Shown one piece after another: positions 13,755 to 25,538 of a DNA stretch of 64,000 nt (positions are counted from its first letter, which is position 1; each line of letters starts with the position of its first letter). The position numbers were made by a program, and so were the translations under genes. This DNA is from Quillaja saponaria. Its lineage: Eukaryota > Streptophyta > Magnoliopsida > Fabales > Quillajaceae. The notes beneath the pieces are model-generated. The model did no database searches and was not told where the DNA came from. It worked only from the letters and a program-made list of their open reading frames with translations. Location: NCBI GenBank assembly GCA_029379385.1, contig CM055608.1, positions 30,316,350 to 30,380,349 on the forward strand, read 5' to 3'.

Positions 13755-14085
13755 TGTTAATACATGTTTTCACTTTGACCAATATCAATGTGACACGTGG
13801 CACCATTGCCATATGGTACCATATTATTGGTCATGTCTTCTATAAATAGGAGCTTAAGGCTCCAAGGTAAAGGACTCCTTCATTCTATATTTACATTTTA
13901 TATTTGCAGCTCTTTACTTATTTTTCGAGACTAACTTAAATTTTGGAGTGTTGATAGGTCTCCAAGACTACCTTTCTAGATCTACTAAGGAGTAGAACTA
14001 CAGGAAGGCAGTGAGGACTCCTAAAAGAAGGCGGTGAAGCCTCCTCATCATCAGGTCTCTAGCTCGGTCAAATCTGACATTAATA
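13755..14085 (+). repeat. 5' LTR
   Basis: It is 331 bp and matches 17053-17375 along its whole length with many substitutions and small indels. That level of divergence implies an old insertion. It includes CTATAAATAG at about 13840-13849, likely the LTR promoter. Confidence 0.92.
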
Positions 14086-14209
14086 TTGGCGTTGTCCATG
14101 AGAAATTCATATAATTTGGGTTTCTCAACTTCACACAGCTCTCCAACTTAAACACAGTATAGCACCTGAAGACTTCACAGGAATACCTTTAAGAGCTCGA
14201 TCGAAAACC

Positions 14210-14830
14210 CAGGACAATAGGTCATGTAGGTCACCAGCTCATCTAGCAGCTCGTACAAGGGCAACAGCTTATCCAAGACAGCAGCTCAACCAGGTCATTA
14301 GCTCATCTAAGAGGCAGCAACTCGTCCAAGAGTGAGTAGCTCATGCAAGTGAGCATCTTGTCCAAACCAATAGCTTATCCAAGGATAGCAGGTCTTCCAG
14401 ACTAGTAGCTAATCCAAGGGCATCAACTCGTCTCAGACAACAGCTCAACCAGGTCATCAGCTCATCTAAGAGGAAGTAGCTCGTCCAAGAGTAAGCAGCT
14501 CGTCCAAGTGAGCAACTTGTCCAAACTAGCAAGTGATCCAAGGATAGCATGTCCAAACTAGCAAGTGATCCAAGGATAGCAGGTCGTCCAGACCAGTAGC
14601 TCGTTCAAGACAGTAGCTCAACCAGTCATCAGCTCGTCGAAGAGGCAGTAGCTCGTCCAAAAGTGAGCAGCTTGTCCAAACCAGCAGCTCATCTAAGGAT
14701 AGAAGGTTGTCCAAACCAGCAACTCAACCAGGTCATCAGCTTATCCAAAACAGCAACTTAACCAGGTCATCAGCTCGTCCAATGCAACAAGTTGTCCAGA
14801 CTAGCAGCTCGTCTCAAGTCCACCTCGGCC
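14210..14830. repeat. Minisatellite inside the LTR element
   Basis: Imperfect repeats are built on short units such as AGCTCGTCCAAGA, AGCTCAACCAGGTCATC and AGGATAGCAGGTCGTCCAGA. They are arranged in a higher-order period of roughly 170-190 bp. Translation of the minus strand gives a false leucine-rich repetitive ORF (LDELLVWTSCSL-like), which is a by-product of the repeat. Confidence 0.8.
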
Positions 14831-17052
14831 CATAAGCCCAACTTGAGCCCGAGATTAGCTCAAGCAGGTTTATCTATTGCAATTTAATCTATGTACTTTC
14901 ATATATTATGAAAAGTGCCTAAAATTTTATAGAATTTATAATTTTAGCCCAATAATCTAAATATTTTATATATTACGCCCATACCTTTTGGTAATTACAT
15001 AAAGGCCCTATATTTTTAGTAATTTATATAATTACCATAAACTTCTTTTATATTTTTCAATTATGCCCCCAATGTTTATATTATTTGCCTAATTCTTCGA
15101 AATAATTGTACAATAGATCTCGAACTTTTATATTATCATATAATTGACCTAAATAATTTTAGAAATTGCATATAGGCCCTAAATTCTTTAAATGGCCTAA
15201 AACTTTATAAATTTTGCACAAATTGCTTGTAAACTTTTTTGTTCTTATAGAATTTCTTGTCAAGTTTGTACTTACATACAAATCGCCTAAAATCACATGC
15301 TTAGCTCAATTTATACCCGCTTAAATGCTGGATTACGTGCTAATAAAAAATAAAAACATTCCAAACGCAAAGTCTTGAAAATATTAAATTATTCACTGAA
15401 GATTCATGAGCTCTCCTAAAACACCATAATTTTGGGGCCATCATAAAGATGAGCCGATCACTCACTTAACAAAGTAATTGACATCTTAGTCTTAGTAGAC
15501 TAATAATTCACCTCGTCTACATCATGCACTTTATAGTTAAGATCAAAATGTTAACTGATTACCTAATGCAACATGGTTGGGTAACCACACTATATTTTTG
15601 ACATGTTATTGCACATTTATCAAAAAGCATGCGATTACATGTTTACCATCATATGTGTCTAATGGATTTTTCTGTTGAGGTCAGTTGTTCGGCCACCTGT
15701 TACAAGAAATTCTTACAGGCGAAGTAGAAATGGAGAGGCATAGCCATTCAAAACCAATCAAAAAGATTGGAAAGAAAATCCAAGAGGAACAAATGGTTGA
15801 GGTTCACCTTGGCAATTCTTGCTTCAAACAGGGAACCTGACCTCGTCATATCCTACGTCCCGAGCTACCCTTGAGTTAGTCCAGAGGCATTGCGCAAATA
15901 CTAGGAAGTGTTCCCTTCCCATGGACCTTAAAGGTCAAACCTCATGCCGGCGAGGTGACACCCTAAGAAGTTGGCAAGGTCGGCTTCTATGTCTGAGCCT
16001 GTAAGGCCACGCTCAGATACATTTATCGCCAAAAGTATGGAAGCTCAAAAAGAGCCTAACCTCGTAGAACCCGAACGCTGCATGTGGCCAGGATAAAGTA
16101 AATCAGAAGCTCACAACGAGCCCAACCTCAGTGAAACGTAAATAACTTGACGAATAACTATCGAGGTATATAAATTATGGATTAATTGCTTATAAACTGC
16201 ATATAATTGCTACTGCATGTATTTTATTGACATAGGGAGCCAAAGAGCTCCAATTCGGGTAACACTACCTCAAGCTAGGTTTCCCATTTTCTCCGCAATT
16301 AGGCATAGTAACTAAAAAGTTACAGACATCCATAAAACATGACAAGGGGTACTTCAAGCACACAACTCGCACTTACACTATTATCATCTGTCATAGTCAT
16401 ATTATATGAGAAATCTAACATTTCAACGAGACATGTTACAAGTACACAAAACGGGCTATCCACCTAAGGTACACAAACAAGCAATTTTCAAAGTTCACAC
16501 TCAAAATGATAGAAGTACATAATACACACACATGTTCTATTATTTTAAGCTTTATACCTGTTTTAAGACTAATACGAGTTTTCACTTGATTAAAGATAAA
16601 TCTCAATTCTAGACTTACCAACCTTCCGAGTTGGCGATCTAAATTAGCTTAAACCTTGATCTAAATCCTTTTAATCTATAGTTTAGTTAGATTAACTTCT
16701 AATTCAGAAACTTAACCTCGTCATCTTCGCGGCTCGAATGCCCCTAATCTTTTTGTTCACACAAACAGAGAACCTTTCCAATTTAACTTAATCGTGGCCC
16801 TAACTAGGACGCCACAATATCACAATTTTAACTGAATTCATTTTCTCTTTGAAATTCGACTTTATCATCTCAATCTCGATGACCTTATTACTCGACCTTC
16901 CACGGTCCCAAAAACTCAACTCATAACCTAAGTTCGACCTTCATAATTTCGACTTCGCTTATCACAATTTCAATCTCGGTAGCTTAGTTTTGCACATACA
17001 GACTTCAAGTCCGATACACTACGCTTATCGCATTTTTTTGGGGGGGGACTAA

Positions 17053-17375
17053 TGTTAATACAGGTTTTCACCTTGACCAATATCAATGCGACACGTGGTA
17101 CATGGCACCATACTATTGGTCATGTCTTCTATAAATCGAAGTTTAAGGCTACAAGGTAAATGACTCCTTCACTCTATCCCTACATTTTATATTTGTAGCT
17201 CTCCACTTATCTTTCTAGACTAACTTAAGCTTCGGAGTGTTAACAGGTCTCTAGGACCATCTTTCCAGGTCTATGAAATAGTAAGGACTACATGAGGGCA
17301 CTAAGGTCTCCTACAGGAAGGCAGTGAGATCTCTTCATCATCAGGTCTCCAGCTCGGTCAAATCCGACATTAACA
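17053..17375 (+). repeat. 3' LTR
   Basis: It is 323 bp, preceded by the polypurine tract and followed by the CTAGT target-site duplication. Confidence 0.92.
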
Positions 17376-17380
17376 CTAGT

Positions 17381-17947
17381 AATTCAAGTAATCAACAAAT
17401 GTTCATATTGAAGTTTTAATAGGCAAAGTAGCACTCTTCATATCCAGCTTCTTTGAATGCGTACAACATAGAACTCATCAACTTAGTACATAAACAAAAT
17501 ATGTACTACACCCATCCTGAGTAACAAGTAACAACTAACAAACAAGGCAACTCTTACTAGCCCTGAAAAATACACATACATTCAATCAAAATTCACGAGA
17601 GGGGAGAGACATACCTCGAGGAAACTGAACGAACTTTTTGAGACATTCTGTGCTACTTGTTGTAACGACGTACATATTTGAGGTAAGCATAAAACGGCAT
17701 CCTATCTTTTGCCGTTAAAGCTAAATGGATATTTTGTAGACCCGTCACCCGTAAAAGCGGGTAACCTTTGCTAGTCTGCTATAAGATCTGCGCCGTCCAT
17801 TTTACGAACATCAATGGAGCAAGTAATCTGAAGGCATGGATGGTCCAGAATCCAGGTTGACTGGATTTGATATTGATCCGTTTCCGGTATTGAAGACTGT
17901 TTGGATAGGCTGATAACTAACAGTAATTTGTGACATGAAACTTTTCG
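17381..17947. other. Intergenic, upstream of LPA1
   Basis: This is the probable promoter and 5' UTR of LPA1. No clear TATA box or further gene is seen. Confidence 0.4.
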
Positions 17948-20900
17948 ATGGCTGTAGCTGAACTTGCTCTGCACCAGCAGTTTCTTTGTTTCTCAAAACC
18001 AATACCCAGAACTAGAACAAGACCATGGCTTCCCTACAATGCTACCCTTCTAAATTCAGCAAAAAAGACTCAATTTTCTTTCATTTCCTGCACTTCTTCT
18101 TCATCTTCTTCTTCTCAGACCCCAGAGGCTAATGTTGAAACAGCAGAATTTTGCGTCAATTTGGGTCTCCAACTCTTCTCCAAAGGACGGGTATTCAGTT
18201 CGTCATTTCCTTTTCTTTTTTACTTTTTGGTCATTGCAGTTTGCTTTGCGGGTGATTCTAAACCTTTAATTCTGATTTTGTGCAATGGGTAAATGCTACT
18301 ATTTTTCGTGTGCAAAAGATACCGTCCCACTTGCTTGATTAATTTAATTCTTCTGTGTAATGGAAGCGTGAAGATCTTCAAATGTGTTTCCTTTTCATGG
18401 AGAGTTTATATTATTTTCTGATGAAGATCAATTATTTAGCACAACGGATATGGAAGCGTGAAGCGTTTCTAATATGGATAATTATAATAGGAGTACATAT
18501 TAGAATTTGTGCCATCTGATAACATTCTCAGTTCTGAAAGGCCGCCAATAGGATGTTTCTGCAAGGATGTATTCGTCTTAGTATTCTTGGCAATGTATTT
18601 TTTTCAGGTTAAAGATGCTTTAACCCAGTTTGAAACAGCGCTTACCTTGGACCCCAATCCTGTGGAGGCCCAAGCTGCACTCTATAACAAAGCTTGCTGC
18701 CATGCCTATAGGTATTTCAGTTATACTTTTTGTAGGGCTTAGTATGAATATGAATTCCATAAGGAATTTATATTTAGTATGTAGAATCTATTAGGGTATA
18801 GCTTGCTTGAAGTTGTTCCATGAGTCATGAAAATTGTGGTTCTTGGATCAGCAAATGAAAGTTATTCTTAAAGGATGGTTTTTGACCAGGGACATGTGGT
18901 GCAAGTATACTTGCAGTTTTTGTTCCTCTCACACTGGATTTACCCATTGAGCCATTAACTATGGGATCCACAAAGTGTGGTATCCCTATTCTTTGCATTT
19001 TACCTGCCAAACCCTGGTGAAGTTTGATTAGACTTCTCAACTTAACAAACAGAAACTCTAAGTTTGATGCAATTTGACCATCTCCTCAGGCTTGGCCTCT
19101 TCAGATTTAAAAGAAAATGGAAATAAAAGAAAAGAGTAAATGACAGTACAGTCGGAGTGACTGATATCAGGTTTCAGTTTAGTTCCATGTTTATGTTATT
19201 GTCACTTGTCTGTGACATTGGAAATCAATTTGTCTCTTCAGTCTAATATCAAAGCTGTCTTTGTTATTATTTTTGATAAAGAGGGGAAGGAAAGAAAGCT
19301 GCTGATTGTCTGCGTACTGCTTTGAGAGAATACAACCTAAAATTTGGTACTATTCTCAATGATCCAGATTTGGCCTCCTTCAGAGCTTTGCCTGAATTCA
19401 AGGAATTGCAAGAAGAGGTTTGTACTCAGTATTTGAGGACTTTGCAATGTCAAATATTATAAATTTCATGTTCTCTGATATATTAGCTTCAGCTTGTAAA
19501 GTTACCTTGTGCTTCACAGTAAATGATTAGACTTCTTTTTCCCTCTCCTTTATGTGGAGTGCGATTAAATATATATGAGAAATTCATTTAAAAGGGATTA
19601 GAAACAGAATTGTCATCCATTTAATCAATGATAAAATTCTTAGATACCGATTCTCATTTTTTTAATTTTTTTTTGGGTACATTATCAGGCCAGGCTGGGT
19701 GGGGAAGACGTTGGCTACAGTTTTCGGAGAGATCTCAAACTCATTAGTGAAGTTCAAGCACCATTTCGGGGGGTTAGGAAATTCTTCTATGTGGCATTTT
19801 CTGCTGCTGCAGGAATCTCGTTGTTCTTTACTGTACCCAGGCTATTTCTTGCCATTAAAGGTGGTGATGATGCTCCTGATCTCTGGGAAACTGTTGGAAA
19901 TGTGGTCATTAATGCTGGAGGTAAAAAGTAAACTATTTGACTTATGATAAGAAAATCCAATCTTATTAAATTGGTAAACTAACCTGAGATATCTTGTTGA
20001 CATTGATCATAACTGCATTGAATGCAATGTCCATTAAATGACTAAACACTTGAATCAGCCATTTGCAGGTGTAATTGTTCTTGTGGCATTATTTTTCTGG
20101 GAAAATAAAAAGGAGGAGGAACAACTTTCCCAAATATCCCGAGATGAGACTCTATCAAGGCTGCCTTTGCGCCTCTCAACTAACCGTATTGTTGAACTCG
20201 TGCAGCTGCGAGACACTGTCAGGCCAGTTAGTGTCAACACTTACTTATTTTCTTATTATTCAATTCTTTTCATGTTAACTGTTCCTGCACTGTAATGACA
20301 TTATATTGGAAATTCTTCCCATCCATACCATTAGCTGATGTCTCGTTCTTTATGTGAGGTTGCAGCTATAACTGAACTTTTGTCCTATATCTAGGGTTAC
20401 AGCTATAAGAAATGAAATTCTTCATCTTTGATATTTTTCCGAGTGACGACTGGCAAGTGATAAAAATGTGGTACATGAGATTGAAAAAGTTTATTACAGA
20501 GCGATGCTGTACGTGTTTCTTCATGGTGGATCAAGTTATGGGATGTTCATTTTGGTTAGAAGCAACACAAATATCTCAGGCTACTACGGTTCTGTTGAAA
20601 TGTTATCTTGTATCCTAAGTTTTTCAGGACCTCTATCTATTTCTGAGACGTTTGAACTTTTCAAAACTCCATGAACATGCAGAAGAGAAATGTTATTCCC
20701 ACTCAGACCAAGGCATATTTTTACTTGTTCAAATAACAATTAGGGTGAGGCAAGGTCAGGAATAACGAGTCCCTTCATGATAAACGGATTCAGTGTTGCT
20801 TAGGTTTTACAATGACTGGTGAAGATGCACATTTTGTGTGGATATTAATGTATAAATGGAGAGGGCGTAGCATAAGTCAATGCTACAAGAAAACCATTAC

Positions 20901-22554
20901 ATATTTGCAGCATGAGAGTGGTGATTGTCTTTTTTATGCAATATCCTTTCTCTTGTTGATATACTTATGTGACTTAGGACTGTTTAAGTTATGTTTTCCA
21001 TTTCTTTATCTATACCTGAATGCGCCCTTATTTGGTTGAAGTCTTTTGATTTAGGTGATTTTAGCAGGGAGAAAAGAAACTGTCTCTTTCGCTATCCAGA
21101 AAGCAGAGAGATTCAGAACTGAACTTCTTAGACGAGGTGTTCTCTTAGTTCCTGTCATCTGGGGAGAAGGTAGGACAACAAAAATTGAGAAGAAAGGTTT
21201 TGGGCTTACTCCAAAGGCAGCTAGTGCTCTTCCTTCTATTGGGGTGAGAAAAATCATCCACATTTGACATGCACGTAATCCTCATGAAGAAATTTAATGA
21301 TAACTCAATCTTTTATCCTCTGTACATATATTATACTAGGGGATGATATATCTAGTTATTAGCATTTTATGATGAGAATTAGGTGGCTTACCTAGTCCTT
21401 TGTGTATAATGTTTTCCTTTATTCCCGTATGCTTCCAAGGCTACATGCAATGCAATTCTATTATTTTCTTTACTTGTGATGGATATTTTGTTGCTGTTCA
21501 GAACAATTATATTTATAACTCATGAACTCAAAATCTATTTAACTATGTGCATGCATCAAGTTTGCTGTAAGATCCAAAGCTTTTACCCAATCATGACAAT
21601 CTATTTGGTCAAACTATGGTAGGAAGATTTTGAGAAGCGAGCTCAGTCTATAACTGCGCAGTCAAAGTTGAAAGCTGAAATTCGGTTTAAGGCAGAGATT
21701 GTATCACCTGCTGAATGGGAAAGGTCATATGCTGCTCTATGTCGTGTTCAAGTACTTGTTTCTAACAGTTTAAATGGTCCAAGTTGTTTTATAATGCATT
21801 TCTTCTTTTTGAGAGGGGGGGAAGAGAGAGCGGGTATAACTTGAATATAATGATAAAATATTTGCATCTCTTCTTTACTTCATGTTTTGTGTTCTGTCCT
21901 ATAATTGCATGCTAACACATCTTAACTCTTCTAGATGGATAAGGGATCAGCAGAAATCTGAAGGAGTTACTCCTGGCGAAGATGTCTACATTATACTGCG
22001 GCTTGATGGGCGGGTTCGAAGATCAGGGAGAGTATGTACTTTTATGGGGAGAACTTGTTTTACTTTTCTTTCATTTGTACAGAATTTTTCATCAACAAGC
22101 ATAATTGCTGGACTTCTAGAGAAAGATTATGATCACCTTTGAACTTGGTTTACAAATAAATCTAGTTTTCTCTATCTAAGACACATCATTAGATAAAATT
22201 GAGAATTTCATTCAAACCTCAGTATAATATGGAAAATCATCTGTTTTATTGCAGTAGCTAGACTTGATCTTCATATGGGAACTGTTTGCATTCATTCATA
22301 TAACCCTAGTTATCATGAAATGTGGATGTTTTACATTCCAGACAACTAGGACAACGTTAATTTGTCTCTTGGAAATTAACTGCAGCTTCTCCATCTCCAA
22401 ACTGTCAGCTAGAGTTTGATTCAATGCAGAATCTACTGACACTCTGCCGCCGTCACTGATAAATATAAGTTGTTTGCAGGGAATGCCTGATTGGCAGCAA
22501 ATTGTGAACGAGGTGCCACCCATGGAAGCATTGCTTAGCAAGCTAGAACGATGA
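17948..22554 (+). CDS. LPA1: LOW PSII ACCUMULATION 1, chloroplast TPR membrane protein
   Basis: LPA1 is a thylakoid protein that helps assemble photosystem II around D1. Nine exons join in phase to 444 aa: 17948-18190, 18608-18711, 19282-19417, 19689-19920, 20069-20226, 21055-21243, 21623-21723, 21935-22031 and 22480-22554. The Arabidopsis protein is about 450 aa. The N terminus (about 1-55) is Ser/Thr/Arg-rich with few acidic residues, a typical transit peptide. Residues about 62-140 form TPR-like helices (FCVNLGLQLFSKGR, ALTQFETALTLDPNP, AALYNKACCHAYR). Two hydrophobic spans lie near 193-215 and 230-249. The C-terminal region (about 275-440) is the conserved part of this family. All introns are GT-AG. 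I recognise the protein by its overall sequence and layout. Confidence 0.88.
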
Positions 22555-24115
22555 AGAGTTATTACTAGTGCTTGATTTATTTGAGTTGGAGGATGCCAAT
22601 ACTTCATACAAGCACCATCCCTTTTGTCTATATATCTTATGCCATCAACTAATCATGATTTTCATATGATCCTTGGCAATGCCTCATGGGATTATCTCCT
22701 TTGATGCTTGAAGTACGGCTCAGAACTGTATATTGAAATTATTTCACAATTTTTATTACGGTGTGAATAAAATTCAAGTTTAGAAAGCAAATGAAGATGC
22801 AGCATGCAAAATTTGGTCTTGTAGTAAACTTTTATGCTTAACTACTATGTAGTTTTAGCAGAAATGTTTATTTTGAAGGACAACAAAATCAAGTTTGAAT
22901 TCTTTTTATGCATACCTGCAAATGTAAAGGTTGACATGTTTATTCAATTCTGAGTTACTAATTGTGGACCTTATTGCGTTTTTTTCTTTTTCTTTGTCAT
23001 ACTAGACTTACACATTTGGTTCAGTAACAAACTTGTTATTGGGAATTCAACTTTGAACTTGACTTAAATGTTTGATCCACTTTAGAGGGAACAGGCTACT
23101 TATTTCAAAGTTTCTGGGGATGGGAGCTACAAGATCGCTGTCTAACTTGCTTATTTTTTTGGGTTATAAAGTTGGGTTTGGACAGAATGTGACAGCATCT
23201 ATCAGAATTTGAGATGTGTAGTTTTACACATCAAGCAGATTGCTTCAGTTTTCGCTGATTCACTCAGAGATTCAAGTATGGTTGCTTCCAGAAGCTAGTG
23301 AACAGGTTCAAGGTTTTCAATTTCAAGCAGACACAAAACTTATGGTCTGCTCTCAAATGACTCTTCTTGTAGACTTCCTTTCGGATTGCATACTTAGATT
23401 CAAACCTACATCAATTCCTAAGGGTTCTAATACCAACTAAAAGTTGAATTGTAAAGATTTGCGTAACCAATACATATTAAGTAGAAGTAAATATTATAAT
23501 GTAGATATGGCTAACATGCTTTGAATCTATACTAATATCATCAAATTTTGATATCATTTTCTTGGTAGGTCTTGAAGATATTACCAATAGTATTCTTGTT
23601 AGCCAACTTTCTCCATCGCAATTTGTAAAAAATTGAAACTTGAACAACTACAAGAGTCAATAAACTAATGAGCTTCTTTGAGAAAAGAAAATCTGCACCA
23701 ATCTCATGGAACTATTTATGTTTTTTGCTGTTAGATTATTATTATTATTATTACCATTAGCTCCATAAATGGGACAGCCAGACTGTTAAATATTGTTGGA
23801 TAAACCCAAGAATATTAGTCTAATACATAGATGCCTCCTCTATTTGTCAGCCACATATGCCGCTAACTACTACTTACATATAAGCCATCAATCTTTGTCT
23901 AATTACAAAATGACCACTAAAAAATGAAATATCTACTTTCTGCTCAAATTTAGATGTTGCCCTTGGGTGTCTAGTGGCAAAAGTGTCCCTTTTAGCAAAT
24001 TTGCAATGCTCTCCCTTAAAAATTAAAATCATTTTAGTGCCATTTTGGAAAAAACTTAGCAAAATGGTGGCCATATTCATAAAATTAAAATCCTTTGAAA
24101 AATGTGGCCTACGGC
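22555..24115. other. Intergenic between LPA1 and RALF
   Basis: It includes the LPA1 3' UTR with AATAAA near 22767, and a short ATT microsatellite at about 23738-23752. No coding exon is supported. Confidence 0.45.
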
Positions 24116-24124
24116 CTATATATA
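24116..24124 (+). promoter_or_regulatory. TATA box of the RALF gene
   Basis: CTATATATAAG lies about 70 bp upstream of the ATG at 24189, giving a short 5' UTR of about 40 nt. Confidence 0.65.
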
Positions 24125-24188
24125 AGCTGCAGGCAGCCTGCCAAGCTGGTGGAATATACATAAAGCATAGTTTGGAGAGTCAAAAAAA

Positions 24189-24539
24189 ATGGCAACCTTC
24201 TCTCCAATTCTGCTTGCCTTCTTGTTCATCATGCCTATGCTAAACTCCTTGCATAGCATTGATGCCATTGGCGACCACCACCACCTGAAGTGGGTGCCAA
24301 CAAGACCACGATGCCAAGGTTCCATGGCAGAGTGTATGGCCGAGAATAAAGAATTTGAGATGGACTCAGAGATCAACCGGAGAATTCTGGCAACCACACA
24401 GTACATAAGTTATCGAGCACTGCAGCGGAACACCGTGCCGTGCTCTCGAAGAGGTTCTTCATATTACAACTGCAAGGTAGGTGCAGAAGCCAACCCCTAT
24501 GCTCGTGGCTGCAGTGCCATTACTCAATGCCGCGGTTAA
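24189..24539 (+). CDS. RALF33: RALF peptide precursor (RALF33-like)
   Basis: RALF peptides are secreted cysteine-rich signals. They bind FERONIA-type receptor kinases with LLG co-receptors and raise apoplastic pH. The intronless 116-aa precursor has a hydrophobic signal peptide (about 1-22) and an acidic propeptide. The subtilase (S1P) site RRIL is at 64-67, and the mature peptide begins about residue 68. The mature part carries the receptor-binding YISY motif (72-75) and four cysteines (85, 95, 108, 114) with the NPYARGCS signature. Sequence and the HSBP neighbour, converging tail to tail, point to the RALF33/RALF23 group. Family certainty is very high; the exact paralogue is inferred. Confidence 0.95.
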   Translation: MATFSPILLAFLFIMPMLNSLHSIDAIGDHHHLKWVPTRPRCQGSMAECMAENKEFEMDSEINRRILATTQYISYRALQRNTVPCSRRGSSYYNCKVGAEANPYARGCSAITQCRG

Positions 24540-25538
24540 AAACTTAAAACGCTGTTTCTCCTACCCCTTCCTCTTCTTTTACCATTTTATGATATGATTT
24601 TCGTTTACGCATTTGTAATAATGTAATAGAACCAATGTAATAAGAATGTAGATTGTAGATAAAGACTTTACGATTTGTATATGATGTAGTCTTAGTCACT
24701 GTTCTCTTTTTCAGCTTTGCTAATATCTTTCAGCTTTTTCAGTTTGGTAAATGATTATGCAAGGTACACAAAGATTGACAAGTAGAATCAGGAACTTGGA
24801 AGAATCATCATCAATATCATTCAAGATACCCTTTTATATACTATTAGATAGTACACTTTTAATTACCGTTATTACCTTATTTTTATCTGAATATAAGGTA
24901 CTCAAAGCTAAAAAGTACAACTTCTATTTTTGTCTCTTATCCTTTATCTCCAAAAAGTATCAATTTCTCTTTTGTTGGGAAAGTTTTTCTTTTTGGTCTG
25001 GATTTCTTCCCCTTCCTACTGGAATTACATTTCAGTTTTTCTTTTTTGGTCAAACGTTTGGGTTCAAAGAGGCAAATGGGCTAAATGGTACAAGTTTTTG
25101 CTCTGTGAAAATCACTTGAGTAACGGTTCAAAGTCTCCAAAGAAAAAGGAGGGGCGGAGGTTGTAATGGTTTCTCTGAATGTGGTGATCTTGGAACCGCT
25201 AAATAAATTGTACCCGAGGTGACGTAGTCCATTCATCAGCAAGAACAAAAAGAGAGAAACTACACAAAATTTATGCAGCACTCTTAACATACACACTTAT
25301 GCAGGGTTTACCATATCATTACATTGATGGTTTCCTTAATAAACCCCCAACCAAAGGATATAGCTACTTACTACTCCATGATGTATTTTAAGAAGTAAAG
25401 AAATTTTGAACTAACAAAAGCTGAGGGCACGCTTAGTCATATACAGCAAACAACTATTTCTTGGGGCATCATCAGAGACAGGTTACTCTCACAAGATTAA
25501 ACTCATTAAGGTAGGCAGGAAAGGCAGTTCAACTTATC
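24540..25538. other. Intergenic between RALF and HSBP 3' ends
   Basis: This is the shared 3' flank of two converging genes. The open frames at 24751-25166 are low-complexity and Phe-rich, and I see no reason to call them genes. Confidence 0.45.

Larger units (their letters stand above)
13755..17375 (+). mobile_element. Non-autonomous LTR retrotransposon (LARD/large-TRIM type)
   Basis: Direct repeats 13755-14085 and 17053-17375 start TGTTAATAC. The 3' copy ends TTAACA and the 5' copy TTAATA. The element is flanked by a perfect 5-bp target-site duplication CTAGT (13750-13754 and 17376-17380). After the 5' LTR comes TTGGCGTTGTCCATGAGAA, which looks like a decayed primer-binding site of the TTGGCGCCGTCTGTGGGAA type common in plant Ty3/gypsy elements. 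Just before the 3' LTR is a run of eight G followed by A (17040-17048), a polypurine tract. The 3-kb interior has no intact gag or pol, but a minisatellite near its 5' end. Each LTR holds a TATA-like CTATAAAT box and an ACACGTGG motif. Confidence 0.92.

Noticed and set aside
14341..14714. Leu/Trp-rich open frames on the minus strand that look like a repeat protein
   Set aside because: They are translations of the minisatellite inside the LTR element. They lack a promoter or a conserved domain.
14210..14830. CRISPR-like array
   Set aside because: The repeats are imperfect, of mixed length and without unique spacers. The host is a plant and the array lies in a retroelement.
15819..16004. Possible gag/pol fragment in the LTR element
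   Set aside because: No CCHC, protease, RT or integrase motif could be read in any frame.
24751..25166. Overlapping ORFs of 122 and 78 aa downstream of RALF
   Set aside because: Phe/Leu-rich low-complexity translation of T-rich DNA with no family resemblance.
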